Shown here: positions 21,600-32,392 of the stretch, piece by piece
Position numbering within the stretch: the stretch's first letter is position 1
How the letters are laid out: each line of letters begins with the position of its first letter
Source of the DNA: Gnetum montanum
Taxonomy: Eukaryota; Streptophyta; Gnetopsida; Gnetales; Gnetaceae
Direction: 5' to 3'
NCBI GenBank assembly: GCA_015680685.1
Contig: MNCI01014175.1
Span: 763,914-827,913, forward strand
DNA length: 64,000 nt
Notes under the pieces: model-generated
Told to the model about the DNA's origin: nothing
Database searches by the model: none
The model's input: only the letters and a program-made list of their open reading frames with translations
Program-made: the position numbers and the translations under genes

Positions 21600-22545
21600 G
21601 CTCCCTTTTCAAGTTGTCAAGTGCACGCTGGCAGTCAGTCATCGGTCCATTTAAAATTAACACCCTTCTTAGGAATATGTTGCATGGGATGTAATTTATT
21701 TGTTAACTTCGAAATGGACCACTTGATAAATTGTAGTCTGCCCTGCAACCCATGTAGTTCCTTAAGGTTTGTAGGTGGCGTTAAATCAATGATGGCTTTA
21801 ACCTTGTCAGGGTCAACTCGGATGCTAGTATCTGATACCAAAAACCTCAACATGTGCTCGGTTTTGACTCTGAATACACATTTCTTTGGGTTGAGCTATA
21901 AGTCATGCTTAAGAAATCATTTAAGGACTAATCCTAGATCATCCGAATGATCTTCTGACTTTACAGAATTGACAGCTATGTCATCCACGTAGTCGTTCAA
22001 TCTCCCTAAGAGGTAGTCACTAAAGATGTATGTCATGGCTCGTTGATATGTTGCTCCAGTGTTATTTAACCCGAAGGGCATCATAGTGTAACAGAAAGTC
22101 CCCCAAGGCGTCATGAATGTTGTGGTCAATTGATGTTCTAGGTTAATATGAATTTGATTATAAGCTGAGAAATCATCCATAAAGGATAGAAGCACATGAT
22201 CAGCTATTGTATCGATCAGTTGGTCGATACTCGGTAATGGGAAATTATCCTTAATCGTGGCTTTGTTTAGATCCTGGAAGTCTATACAGATGCGTATGCC
22301 TCCCGTAGAGACAACTACGATGTTGGACACCTAGTCTGAGTAATCGACTACGCGAATGAAACCAGCCTGATACAGCTTAGTGATTTCATTATGCACTGCT
22401 AGCGCTATCTCTGGCTTAATCTTTGGTGCCTTCTATCTAATTTCTTTGATGCATGGATCTAAGATTATATTATGTTGTATTAATCTCGGTTCTCATCCTA
22501 GCATGTCTTCGTATGACCATGCAAATACAACAGTGTTATCTTGGA
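21600..22545 (-). pseudogene. Reverse transcriptase of element C (broken)
   Basis: Minus strand. VFAWSYEDM near 22535-22500 precedes RT in the Tat manner. Then HNEITKLYQAGFIRV, IRICIDFQDLNKATIKDNFP (22290-22230), PLPSIDQLIDT, LLSFMDDFSAYNQIHI, MPFGLNNTGATYQRAM, and the active-site YVDD near 21975. Thumb and connection follow (21853-21635: DKVKAIIDLTPPTNLKEL). Stops sit at about 22334, 22430 and 21895. It copies element RNA into DNA in the particle. The assignment is firm by motif order. Confidence 0.85.
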
Positions 22546-23842
22546 GCACTTGCATTATGCCACTCTGTGTCTGTTGGTCTAGGAGGGAACTAACTCTAAG
22601 AGTTTTATTTTCACATTTGTGCGTAACCACAAGGACCTGGCTGAGAGGGTCCTCGGTTACATCACCAACCTCCAGGTTGAGAGTTCGGGCTAGATGTTTT
22701 GGCTAGTCTGGGGAAATTTCTGATGTTGCTATGGTTGCATCAAAAAGAAAAAGGTTTGTTCCTATTAGCGTGTGATTAAGATGTCTAATGATCTCCCCAT
22801 GCAGGCTCGTTAAGGCTAAGGGTGCAGATAAAGCTACGTCCATTTGCGAATTGGCCTGCAAAATTGCCAAAAATGGAAGTTGTTACATTGTTTTTCTACT
22901 AATCTGTTGAACGATAAAAGTTTGTTTTCTTTGCGTTAGAGTTGCGTATTAGAAAAGCTTCCAGTTTAAGGTCTTGGTCAACCATTACAAATATGTACAA
23001 TCTGTGAGAAGATGGCAAGCTAGGATTCCTAGATGCTAGCATGTAACTTCTGTTGAGTAAGATGAAAGATGTAACATGGTGTGTCTAGCGTGTTGAAATA
23101 ATTGGATTTAAATTTTTGTACAAACCGTAGTTAATGCGGCCAAATTACAAGGTGATAAGCTATGCGTTAGTTTAGGGTCATTTTGGCGTGTCATGCTGAC
23201 ACTAGCATTTCAGGAAAGCTCCACATCAATCGAGCAAAAAAAATTAGTTAACTTCAAACGTTTTGTTTATAAGCCACTAGTTCACGCTCAGAACATGCCA
23301 TAGATATCGTGAATTTTAATCTAGCTATAGCAGAAAGGGAGCGGAAGCAAGGCATAAACAGACGATTTTGCAAAAACTCTTTCAAATGCAACTATGGCAC
23401 CATAGGTCAAAGGGAAGAATGCTAAACTAGCAAGGATTGACGAAGTGCAGGAGAGTTTGCAGCAGGCTTCGTAGGCCAAGGTTGAGGCTCGGGAAGTTAC
23501 TCGACTCAACCGGTAAGTCGCCTTTCATCCTCCTACACTATTGTTATGCTTGTTGCAGTGTCATAGTTATATGTATTTTTTTCTAAATGTGCATGTTGTG
23601 TCAGGCATTAATATCTATTTATGTAGACTAAGCTATTGTGGTTTGCGATATTACCTTTGTCTTTGCTGTTGGAGACGAACCTAGTATTGTTACAAGGGTT
23701 TAGGTGATGTTGAGTAATACTGAGCAAACGTAGTGTATAATCGAAAAGTCTAGGTATTGTACCTATGGGTAGCATAATTAGGGTTTTGTCTTCTTTTTCT
23801 TTACTCCCGTAATAATTACATGTTACGTTGGAGTAATACGCA
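22546..23842. other. Segment between RT and the antisense gene, with two hairpin units
   Basis: The first part (22546-22860) is minus-strand sequence before RT with short open stretches. Hairpin-family units lie near 22962-22992 (AGTTTAAGGTCTTGGTCAACC) and 23163-23195 (AGTTTAGGGTCATTTTGGCG). The remainder up to 23842 may hold the promoter or 5' UTR of the plus-strand gene. No convincing CDS; the minus ORF at 23321-23509 matches nothing. Confidence 0.45.
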
Positions 23843-26800
23843 ATGTTTCTTTCATTGTCATTGTCAGAGAAAGACCTTGAGCTATTTCAAGGGTTTAGGC
23901 GGTTCTGGCCATGTGTTTCCACTGAAATCTATAATTTTCTGGGAGTCAGGAGAATCCTAATGTCACGTGATGAATCTTTATGTCTAAATGGTTTGTCGAA
24001 TAGCAATGCATTTTTTTTTGTTTTGTACAAAATTATGCTAAAGCCCGTCCTAATCATTTTGAACATCATGGGCATTCTATGCTGCATGCATGTTTCTGTG
24101 GCCAATGTTCTTACTCCTCATGCTCGTATAAAGGAGAAGGTAGTGTGGTTCGAAAGGGGCGCATGGGAGTTCTTATAGTTTTTGCTTCATAATTATAGAG
24201 TAATCATCTGGTCGCATCTACCAGGCAATGTAGCTACTGCTATTTTAGAGATGCTACTGGTTAGGTTGACGCAGGGCATCTTGACATTTTTGATAGATGG
24301 CAATGTTGAAATTGTGCAGGTGCAAGACCGTGAACAAAGCGCTAAAGGTTTGAGTTGTTTGAGCTGGATCTGGGAGATTCCCAAGTTTAACTGTTATCAT
24401 GCCTACAACACTCTCTTCGTGGCCCGTCATCTCACAACCTACTTCTAGAATCCACCTTGTACCATGCATTACACAAGCGAGTAAGTTTTTCTATTTTGTT
24501 TCTTCTCACTATGTTGCAGTATGCTAACTACTGTTTAAATTTGCATTAGTGTAAAGAATTTTTCCTATGGTGTAGATTTTTCATCAATGATAGTGGTCTC
24601 CTGGGCAATAATGATACACTATCATTGACCAAAAGGGCTATAAGGGAATTTACTTCTATCAGCAACATACGAGCCGGTGTCATGGGACAACTGGCGTTCA
24701 AAATCCCAAAATACCCAACCCGCTATGCTGACTTCTTTTCTAGATGTAGAAGTCTTGGATGGATGGATAGGGAGTGGACTTTGGATCCTCCCCTCACTAT
24801 CGTAGATGTGTAAAGGAAAATCCCTCCGTTTCCTTTGCCATTCGGACCCAGTAAACTTTATAATGATGATCAGCTGTATCGATGTTGTTAGCTAGAAATA
24901 GTGTATGAAGTTGTATCATTTTTTTATACTATCTTAACTATTGTTTACTATTGGCAGTGAGGAAATCACGGGAAATCACAATTATGGCCTCGGGTCGTGA
25001 GGAGAATAGTCTCTTTTTCCGTTATGGTGATATAAAGGAAACACAATGCTAGCTTGGCCATAGAGCGGCCCCAGTTGTGTTAACCAATAACCTTCAGGAG
25101 GCTAGATTGATGGACCTATTTTTGGCCATAACTCCTAATGTCACTACAGGTGAAATGCTGACCCTAGTCAACTCCTTCAGCGAGGAAGCTGAAAGTCTCT
25201 GCATACGCATGCGTAATGTGCGTGTGAATTTTGACATCGACACTCAACTATTTACTGATCTCTTTGGTGTCCCCTATGATGGCTTTCCTATAGAGGAAAA
25301 GTTGAAGAGGAGTGCCAAGTACCAGCAAGAGATAGAGGAGTGGCTAGGGGTTAAGAAGGAGGTTAAGGGAATTCCTGCTTATAGGATTGAGTTGGAAGTG
25401 GCTAATACTATTTACCCCCTTTTTTGAGCCCGAGCCTTCCCCAAGACCCTCTCCCAAGGAAGATTCCTCACTATCGAGCAGGCCCAAATTATGCGAGAGG
25501 TCATGAAGGAGGGAATGTAGTTCAATTAGGCTAGCTATTTTGCTGAAGGCCTACGTGTTGAAATGGTCAGGCTTCGCAAGAAGCTTGAGTCCTGTTTCAA
25601 TGTGCACTTTTCCTTCTTCATAGCTTACTTTCGAAGTTTTGCCAAATTTTTGGTAGTCCAAAGGAATGGTGTCTGGGTGCAACAAGACAGTAGCCAGATT
25701 TCCAAATCATGGATTTTCCATGTTTTTGGCACTATCCAGTCGCAAGACCCTCCTGAAGGAATCAGGGAGTCATTGTCTGTAATGACTAAAAATATGGCTG
25801 CACCTAGAACGCAGGGTCAAGACAGCATGGGTGGGACACTCCCCTCCTACATTGGCGATGTGTCAAGGGGGAAGCACTTGGTAGCTGAAATAGTGGACTC
25901 GTCAGTGCCATGGAAGAAACCTCATTTGACCAAGGAGCCTGTCGAGCCAACAAGTGGTGTGAGGCAGAAGATGCAGGTCAGGTTTCGGAGGAGTAATCCT
26001 CTAGCAGGTAAGCAAAGAAATGTGCTAATAATTACAGTTATGTTGCATATAGATACTTTTTCATTGCGTAATATTGATTGAACTAGAGTAAAATCCTATG
26101 CTAACTCAGGATGTTGTGTGACAGTTACGGAGAAGGCTGTGGAATGGTTAACCCCTAAAACAGGGGCTATAGTTTTGCGGCACGAGGAAGGGGCCCTGGC
26201 CTTGGAAGAAGAGGCTCCAGTCAACAATGCAAGTGGTGCACAAATTCCTACGTGCAAGAAGGAAGTAGCAGTGGAAGATGCCAAAGTCCTTTCGGCCAAG
26301 ATAGGAAGAGGTAAGTGATTTGTGACTCAGTGAGGTTAACTTTTATAGCATACTAGACTCTAGAAAATTACTTCTAAAGGTTATAGTGGTCATCGTAATG
26401 TCTCAATTATGTCCTTATATGGAACTTTTTCTGTGTAATAGGTGACTAGGACACACACTTGTCAACAGTGGCGACTCGATCCTGGGGCAAATTTCCTGAT
26501 AAACTCACCTTTATGGAAGGTGTCATCCAAGATATGATTGGTCACTTAGAGTGAATCGATCCTAAAGAGGGTATGCTATGATCATTATGTAGAGGTTGTT
26601 CCATTGTGGTATTATGTTACCTAATTATGCTTAATTGCCATTTTATGTTATTAGGAGCTCAACTCAGATGGGATTTGTCGGAGCCTATTCATTTAGATGC
26701 CACCAAACCCTCATCGAAAGCAACCGTCATGCTATGCAACATTTACAACGAGATGCATAAATGTGCTATATGCTCGACTAGCTCCTTATGGGAATGTCAA

Positions 26801-27802
26801 AGCATGAAGGAAAACCTTTGGAAGAGATTGCAAAGGTCAGAGAAGGAGAGGATGGCTCTAAGTGATGAGGTTGGGGATTTAATGTCGCGAAACAAATTCT
26901 TGCAAGCCCAAGGAACTGGTAACGAGGACTAGTGAACTATTGTTGTTGACTATGGCCATTACTGGACTATCATTAGGAACAGTGTCTAGACTAGCCATGA
27001 ACTAGTCAAGCAACGGATGCAAATGGATCTCCTAGCTCAGAAAAATCAAGATTGGAAGGAATTTAGTGCAAGTGTGCAAGAATGGGGGTAGATGTAGAAA
27101 GATCATAAACATGTCTATAAGCGGGAATGCACTGCCTATCAGCAATATTACAGGGACTCTATCATTGAGGCTCAGTCCCTTCGACTATTCCTCAACATTA
27201 TTGGTGCTTCCAGCCTATTTAAAGGTTTCAAGAGCAAGTGATGGTAAGTGCCTCCCGAGAAATGGAAATGACTCTTCCTGGGGGGAGACAACTATCCCTT
27301 CTTCCCTGAACCACCCTGATGGACTCCTATGGAGAAGGGGAATGTCAAGGTTGGAGCTAATCTAGGAGATGGGGTTTGGTCTGAGCTTACTGAAGATGAA
27401 ATTATGCAACATCTGTGTTGGCTTAGAAAAAATCCTATTTGCTACTAATGCAGGACCATCATAGGTGAGTTGTGATTTTATTATGCTTTTTGTCATATCT
27501 AGTTTTGATGGTGATGTCAATATGTGGGTTATGTCTAATTGCAGGAATGACCTGAAGAGGTTCCTCAGCAGAATGAACATAACAGAGGTGACAGTTCTCA
27601 CAAGGAGGGTCCACAGGAAATAGAGCGTAATGGTGATGATCGGTGTTGTGGCGGACAACCTTATACAGAAGAGCCTGGTAGGGAGGGCCTCCTTGATGAA
27701 GAGATGCCACTTGAAAAAGGTGGCCCCTATGAGGATGATTTGCTCAGAGTAGAGATGGAGCTAGGAGATACAAGTGACAGTGGGGACAAAGGTGATGCAT
27801 AA
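23843..27802 (+). pseudogene. Antisense multi-exon gene carried in element C
   Basis: Coding-like sequence on the strand opposite to gag-pol. Recognisable exons: to 24480 (ends ...NPPCTMHYTSE), 24576-24809 (FFINDSGLLGNNDTLSLTKR...), 24958-26007 (NVRVNFDIDTQLFTDLFGVP; basic and Ser-rich further on), 26125-26310, 26442-26570 (KLTFMEGVIQDMIGHLE), 26655 to about 26935 (LWECQSMKENLWKRLQRSEK, coiled-coil-like), and 27545-27802 (acidic tail, TAA). Donors GTAAGT 24481, GTAAAG 24810, GTAAGC 26008, GTAAGT 26311, GTATGC 26571, GTAAGT 27244, GTGAGT 27465; acceptors TAG or CAG. Stops (TAG in exon 1; near 25044, 25425, 26552) make it a pseudogene here. The V-x-F-D...LFGVP segment faintly recalls the N-terminal domain of plant mobile-domain or transposon-associated proteins; this is weak. 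A homologous copy lies in element G. Confidence 0.65.
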
Positions 27803-27979
27803 TGTGGCTGTGTTAGCTACGATTTTATTATGATGGACGAAACGAAAGACAATATTTTTCTTGACAATTTAATGCAATTTGGTCTGAGTTTAATGTTCTT
27901 TTTTTGTTTTCAATTGTAAAGTGTAAATGAAATCATAGGTTTTGGCATTATGAAAAGCCACAGTTAGCTTAAATGTATA

Positions 27980-28140
27980 GCGTAAATGAAGTTAATAGTT
28001 TAAGGTTGTTGCGGGCCACTAAATGATTCAAATGTAAAGTGGAAATGAAATCATTAGTTTAAGGCCATTTTGAGCCTTTGATAGTTTTAGGCCATTCCAG
28101 GCCTTTGATAGTTTTAGGCCATTCCAGGCCTTTGATAGTT
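27980..28140 (+). repeat. Hairpin repeat array, GGCC type (element C)
   Basis: Five units between the antisense gene and protease, including two exact tandem copies of about 31 bp (28078-28138). The clearest is GGCC 28090-28093 / ATTCCA / GGCC 28100-28103, extended by A28089-T28104. Another: GGTT / GTTGCG / GGCC near 28005, with wobble pairs. Confidence 0.85.
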
Positions 28141-28249
28141 TTAGAAGAATGAAAGAGTAACGAAGACAACTGTTGGAAGTGTAAAGATAAGCATCAGCAT
28201 AAATGAGAATAGCTAGTGGAAGCGTAAAGATATGTGTGTAAATGAAATT

Positions 28250-28343
28250 AGTATTGGTACAACATAAATGGAATAGTTGGTGGAATTGTGCATGTNCAGT
28301 ATTGGTACAACATAAATGGAATAGTTGGTGGAATTGTGCATGT
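28250..28343. repeat. Identical 46-bp duplication around a single N
   Basis: 28250-28295 and 28298-28343 are identical (AGTATTGGTACAACATAAAT...GTGCATGT), separated by N at 28296 and one C. This looks like two overlapping contig ends left unmerged at a one-base gap rather than a biological repeat. Confidence 0.8.
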
Positions 28344-28639
28344 AAATTGCATGACATTTAGATGATGTGGTTCATTTGCTAACTCTGTAGTTGTCTCCTA
28401 ACTACTTTTATCTTCGATGACACGTAAGGACAGGGATATTTATGACCCTGTTCCCTCACGCCCTAGTCTTCCTCTTGGAATGGTAGTTTGGCCCAAATTA
28501 AACTGTCATTAACCACTATTTTGACTTCTTCTGGTGTTTGGACAAGGGACTGGTCTTCAGGAATTTTGATTTCTGAACCTTGTTCAGTTTCTATGTTGTT
28601 GACAGCTCGAGCAGTCATTCCATCACCGTGGATGACCAC

Positions 28640-28960
28640 CTCCCCTCCCGCGTAGGGTAAATAGATCTCCTAATGGATAGGGGATGAAACTACCCTCAGT
28701 TGAGCTAACCAATACCTCCCTAGAATCACGTTAAAGCCCAGCATTTCTTCAATGACAATAAACATTGCGTCTATGGGGAATTGTTCCCCTACCACAAAGT
28801 TGATGTGCACTGTCCCTTTGACTTGCACACATGCCCTGTTGAACGACTTTAGACATGACATTGTTGTATGACTGATCTAATCGATCAGGCCTTGCTTATC
28901 CACTATAGGATATGGGATGACATTAGCAGTTGCCCCATCATCTACATGTACTCTCCGAAT
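28640..28960 (-). pseudogene. Aspartic protease of element C (broken)
   Basis: Minus strand: VHVDDGATANVIPYP near 28950-28905 (active-site loop, D-D-G-A in place of the common D-T/S-G), then SFNRACVQVKGTVHINFVVG and EMLGFNVILGRYWLAQLRVV down to 28670. The flap- and helix-like order fits retropepsins of plant gypsy elements, and the same motif recurs in B and G. A stop lies at about 28870. It would cleave the Gag-Pol precursor. Confidence 0.75.
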
Positions 28961-29807
28961 TCAGTGTTGGCCAACCCAGATGGTGATGAACATGGGCATC
29001 GTTGTCACTTGACCCTTTTCTGGGGTCATTCTTAATGGATTTGTTGCAAAAGGTCAACAGGGAAGGCTCAGGTTTCTCAGTGGCGAGAGGAAGCATGATG
29101 GAATGAATCGCTTCTTCATCCACTGGCAGGCTCTCGTCCATAGGTAGGGATTCTAGCATATGAACCATGGCTTCGTGGTGCTGTTGGAATGTCATTAACA
29201 AATCGTATAGGCTCAACGTTGTATTTTTCTGTTTAAGAGCCGACTTGACCTACGTAAAGGTGTTGAGGAGATCTCACCCACGATCTAACTTCTTGCCATC
29301 CTTTTCCTCTTCCATTCACCCTAAGAGATGGATTTCTTGAGGGGGAGTGACATTTGGTCGAGGGCTATGTTTCTTTTGGCTAGGAGGAGATGGTTGCATT
29401 TGTGTAACTTTGTTGTTTTTAGAGAGTGGGGCCAAGGGCACAGAAGTAAGGGATTTAGGCTTGGGAAACCCAAGCGTAAGACGATCCTTGGCCATACCAG
29501 TTATCATATATCCTTCTCCTTTTTTATTAAGTTGGGATCGAAATATTGTCTTGGAGATTTACCCCTACATAGAAGGGGCAATTGATGGTTTTGGCACCTT
29601 GATTACAAAGGATGCCTTAGGCGTAGGCGTGGGCTGGGCCACGGCTTTACCGACCGCAGGTTGTTGAACAGTGGTCTGAGAAGGGGCTCGGAGGATGAAA
29701 GGTTGCCTTGGAGCACCACTCATTGATGCTGATGGCCCCTCCATTTGGGGTGGGTGAGGATGCATTCGCAACACAAAAGGTTGCTTTAACTGTGCCTGAC
29801 TATCGCC
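28961..29807 (-). pseudogene. Proline-rich gag-pro linker of element C
   Basis: Minus-strand low-complexity sequence with repeated peptides RQPFILRAPSQ, KASFVIKVPKP and similar, shared with B. The 28938-29216 part (LYDLLMTFQQHHEAMVHML) aligns with G 44702-44790 (LLMTFITHHEVLVKMLTS). Presumed spacer between the nucleocapsid and protease. Confidence 0.6.
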
Positions 29808-32141
29808 CTATGTGCCGACCATGTTGATAGTGTACCCTGCGTCATTTGCATTTAACGGGTCTCGGTACACATGCATGGCTTGGTCTTCTAGGTGTGCCAG
29901 ACTACTACTATCTAAGATCAGGTCACCTTGATCAATCATACATTGAAGATCATCTTTCAACGCCCAACAGTAATCCATGTCATGACCACACAATTGATGG
30001 TAGTCACAGAACCGGTCCAGCCTCAAGTTCTTTAGAACTGGCAGTTCATTAGGTTGGGCCAAGGAGGGGCTCTTGAGTAACTCACAATGGCACCTGTGAT
30101 GTTTTAGAGCCTCCTTGGACACTTCCTTGTGTCGAATATGGCTGGTTCCCAATAATTGCTTTAGAAGTTCTGAAGGCTTTACAGGTAGGGTCGCATAATT
30201 TGAACGGTCCTTACACTCAAATTTAGGCCTTGGTTGTGGAGGTGCTTCGGGGGCTGAAGGAGCTTCTTAATTTGTGCTATTTGAGCTAGTTGTTGGCTTG
30301 GGAGGCTCTACCATTATTTTCTTGTTGTTGTTGTTTTTCTTCTTGGCCCCCTCGGCAACCGCCGCTACTGTTGTTGTCATAGCTTTGCCTTTATCCTTGC
30401 CCTTGCTATGGGCATTCTTGTAGAACACATATGCTAGATCTTTGCTAGCCTCTACCACGTCTTGGATGCTCTTAGTTTGAGCAAAGTCTTGGCTAAGGGA
30501 GAGGGGAGCAAGGTAGTATAGTTTAGACTTGATAAAGTCATTAACTACCCCCTTGAAGATTGCCAGTAGATGGGCTTCCATGATGGGTTCGTGGATTTCG
30601 TTCAAGGTCACGCTCCACCACTGTATGAACTTTTGGACTGACTTGAGTGGTTCTTGCTTGACTCCCATGAGCTGGTCCAGCGTGACTTCAGGCCTCAGGT
30701 TGTACTTGAAGTGGGTTACAAATTGAGTTAACAGCTCCTCCAAAGTTGAGATGGAAGTAGGTGGGAGTGCTCAATACCAATCCAGAGCTTTACCTGTTAA
30801 GGACATGGCAAAGACACAGATGATAGTATGTGAAAATTTTTGCAATAGTAAAGACTCTGACCTAAAAGTGACTAGGTGGACGTTGGGATCACCTTCCCCA
30901 TTTTATTTTGTAAAATGGGGAAGGGGCATCCCAGGTGGCAACGACAGGACAGGGACTGTTGGACTAATAGGATCATCATGGCAGAAATCCATGACTTGTA
31001 CCATGTCAAAACCAGCAGCCTTGAGATGCTTGACCTCTTTTGTAAGGGTCTGAATGAGCTGGAAGGCTTGGTCCAAACCCGTAAATGATGAGGGTGTTTG
31101 TGGAATGGCAGGAGGAGCCACACTGGGTGGCACAATGGAGGTGGCAGCTTGGTCGATGGTCGGTGCTATCGGGATGGTCCCTATAGGTAGTGCCGCTTGT
31201 GGCATCCACCATCTGGTAGTTGGTGCGGATGGGGTGACCACCATTAGTTGCACTATTGGATACACTGTTGGTGTAACCAAGGGCACAGACAGTGATCCTG
31301 CAACTAGGTTTAGCAGTTGCGGGACCTGGACTTGATGATGGGGACAATGGGGCATTTGCGTAGGATGCGCAATGAGAGGCATGTTTGGAACCCAACATGT
31401 TGTAGTGGTAGGCCCTATCATGTGGGTTGGGATGAAGGTGGGTGTTGTAGGTAATTGTGATGTAGGTATCGCGTGCACATGCGGTGACATAGGCATAAGT
31501 GTACGATGAGATGGATTAGGTAATTGCACCTGCTAAAGAATGATTTGTAATGGACCATTGCCTAGGAAGATAGTTGGAGAGAGAAAATGTAGGTGAGGTG
31601 AGTGTGCGACTCGATTGGTATTAGATAATGTCAGGGGCATGGTAGCCATGAATAATGGATTTACATGGGACATCGTGGAGGGAGAGGCCATGGCGAAATC
31701 AGCATGACCACCTCCTTCAGAGTGGGAGTCTAGATCATCTTGTCGGTCATGAAGTGTTTCATCGTGGAACAACTCCTCCAGTTGTTCTGGTGACATTTTA
31801 TCCATGAGCATTTGATCTAGGATCCACTTTTGTTGGTTTGTCAAGGGCACAGTGAGGTTAGGTGAAGGAATAAATTCCTTCCTGTTGTAGTATATGAACT
31901 CGTATTCTCATTTTTCTTCGAATTCTTGCAGATACATGGGCAAGTTTTTTGCTAGTTTAGCATAGAGGAAATTGTAGCGTTCTCTATGCTAAGCATGTCC
32001 CTCAGGCTCTTTGTTTTGAAGCCTAAGAAAATGGCGCGGTTGCACCAGACTAGTTCGTGGCTCGACCACAGGAGGCGTAACTTGCAGAGTCCAAGGGTTC
32101 TCGAGGTTGGCAGTGTCAACAGCTGTGGTTGATGTAAGCAT
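29808..32141 (-). pseudogene. gag of element C (broken)
   Basis: ATG at 32141-32139 (MLTSTTAVDTANLENPW). Then RYNFLYAKLAKNLPMYLQEF, an acidic stretch, and a Pro/Thr-rich middle (31529-30903). The capsid-like retrotransposon gag domain spans about 30900-30400 (GDPNVHLVTFRSE, KALDWY, LEELLTQFVTHFKYNLRPEV, FIQWWSVTLNEI). The zinc-knuckle-like motif is CDYHQLCGHDMDYCWALKDD (30030-29960). Domain order and length fit Tat/Athila Gag. Stops near 32010, 31905 and 31530 break it. The hairpin peptide repeats of A and B are absent here. Confidence 0.75.
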
Positions 32142-32370
32142 TTTTTATATGGTTCAGAAGTAATGAGGAAAAAGATAAAGATTGTAAGGGAAAAGGCAAA
32201 CTAAGATAATAATCAGGGCTTTCTATCTTGTGGGATTCTAAAGGAATCATCGAAGTAACCGATCTGCACCACACAATCTTGTAAATAACCTTGGAGGTAT
32301 TACGTTTTCATCGATTGACGATGGGTTAAGATAGCTTCCAAGACTACCCATAAAGTGTGGATCTAATGGC

Positions 32371-32386
32371 CCTCCTTCTAGCACTA
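32371..32386 (-). promoter_or_regulatory. Primer-binding site of element C
   Basis: Minus strand TAGTGCTAGAAGGAGG, six bases inside the LTR edge at 32393. One change from the TGGTGCTAGAAGGAGG seen in A. Confidence 0.65.
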
Positions 32387-32392
32387 GAGAAC

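Noticed and set aside
21537-21950. 137-codon plus-strand ORF
   Set aside because: Shadow of the RT thumb of element C. The minus strand carries the family motifs here.
30751-31335. Plus-strand ORFs over gag of C
   Set aside because: Opposite-strand shadows of gag. No domain, and no homologous reading frame in B or G.
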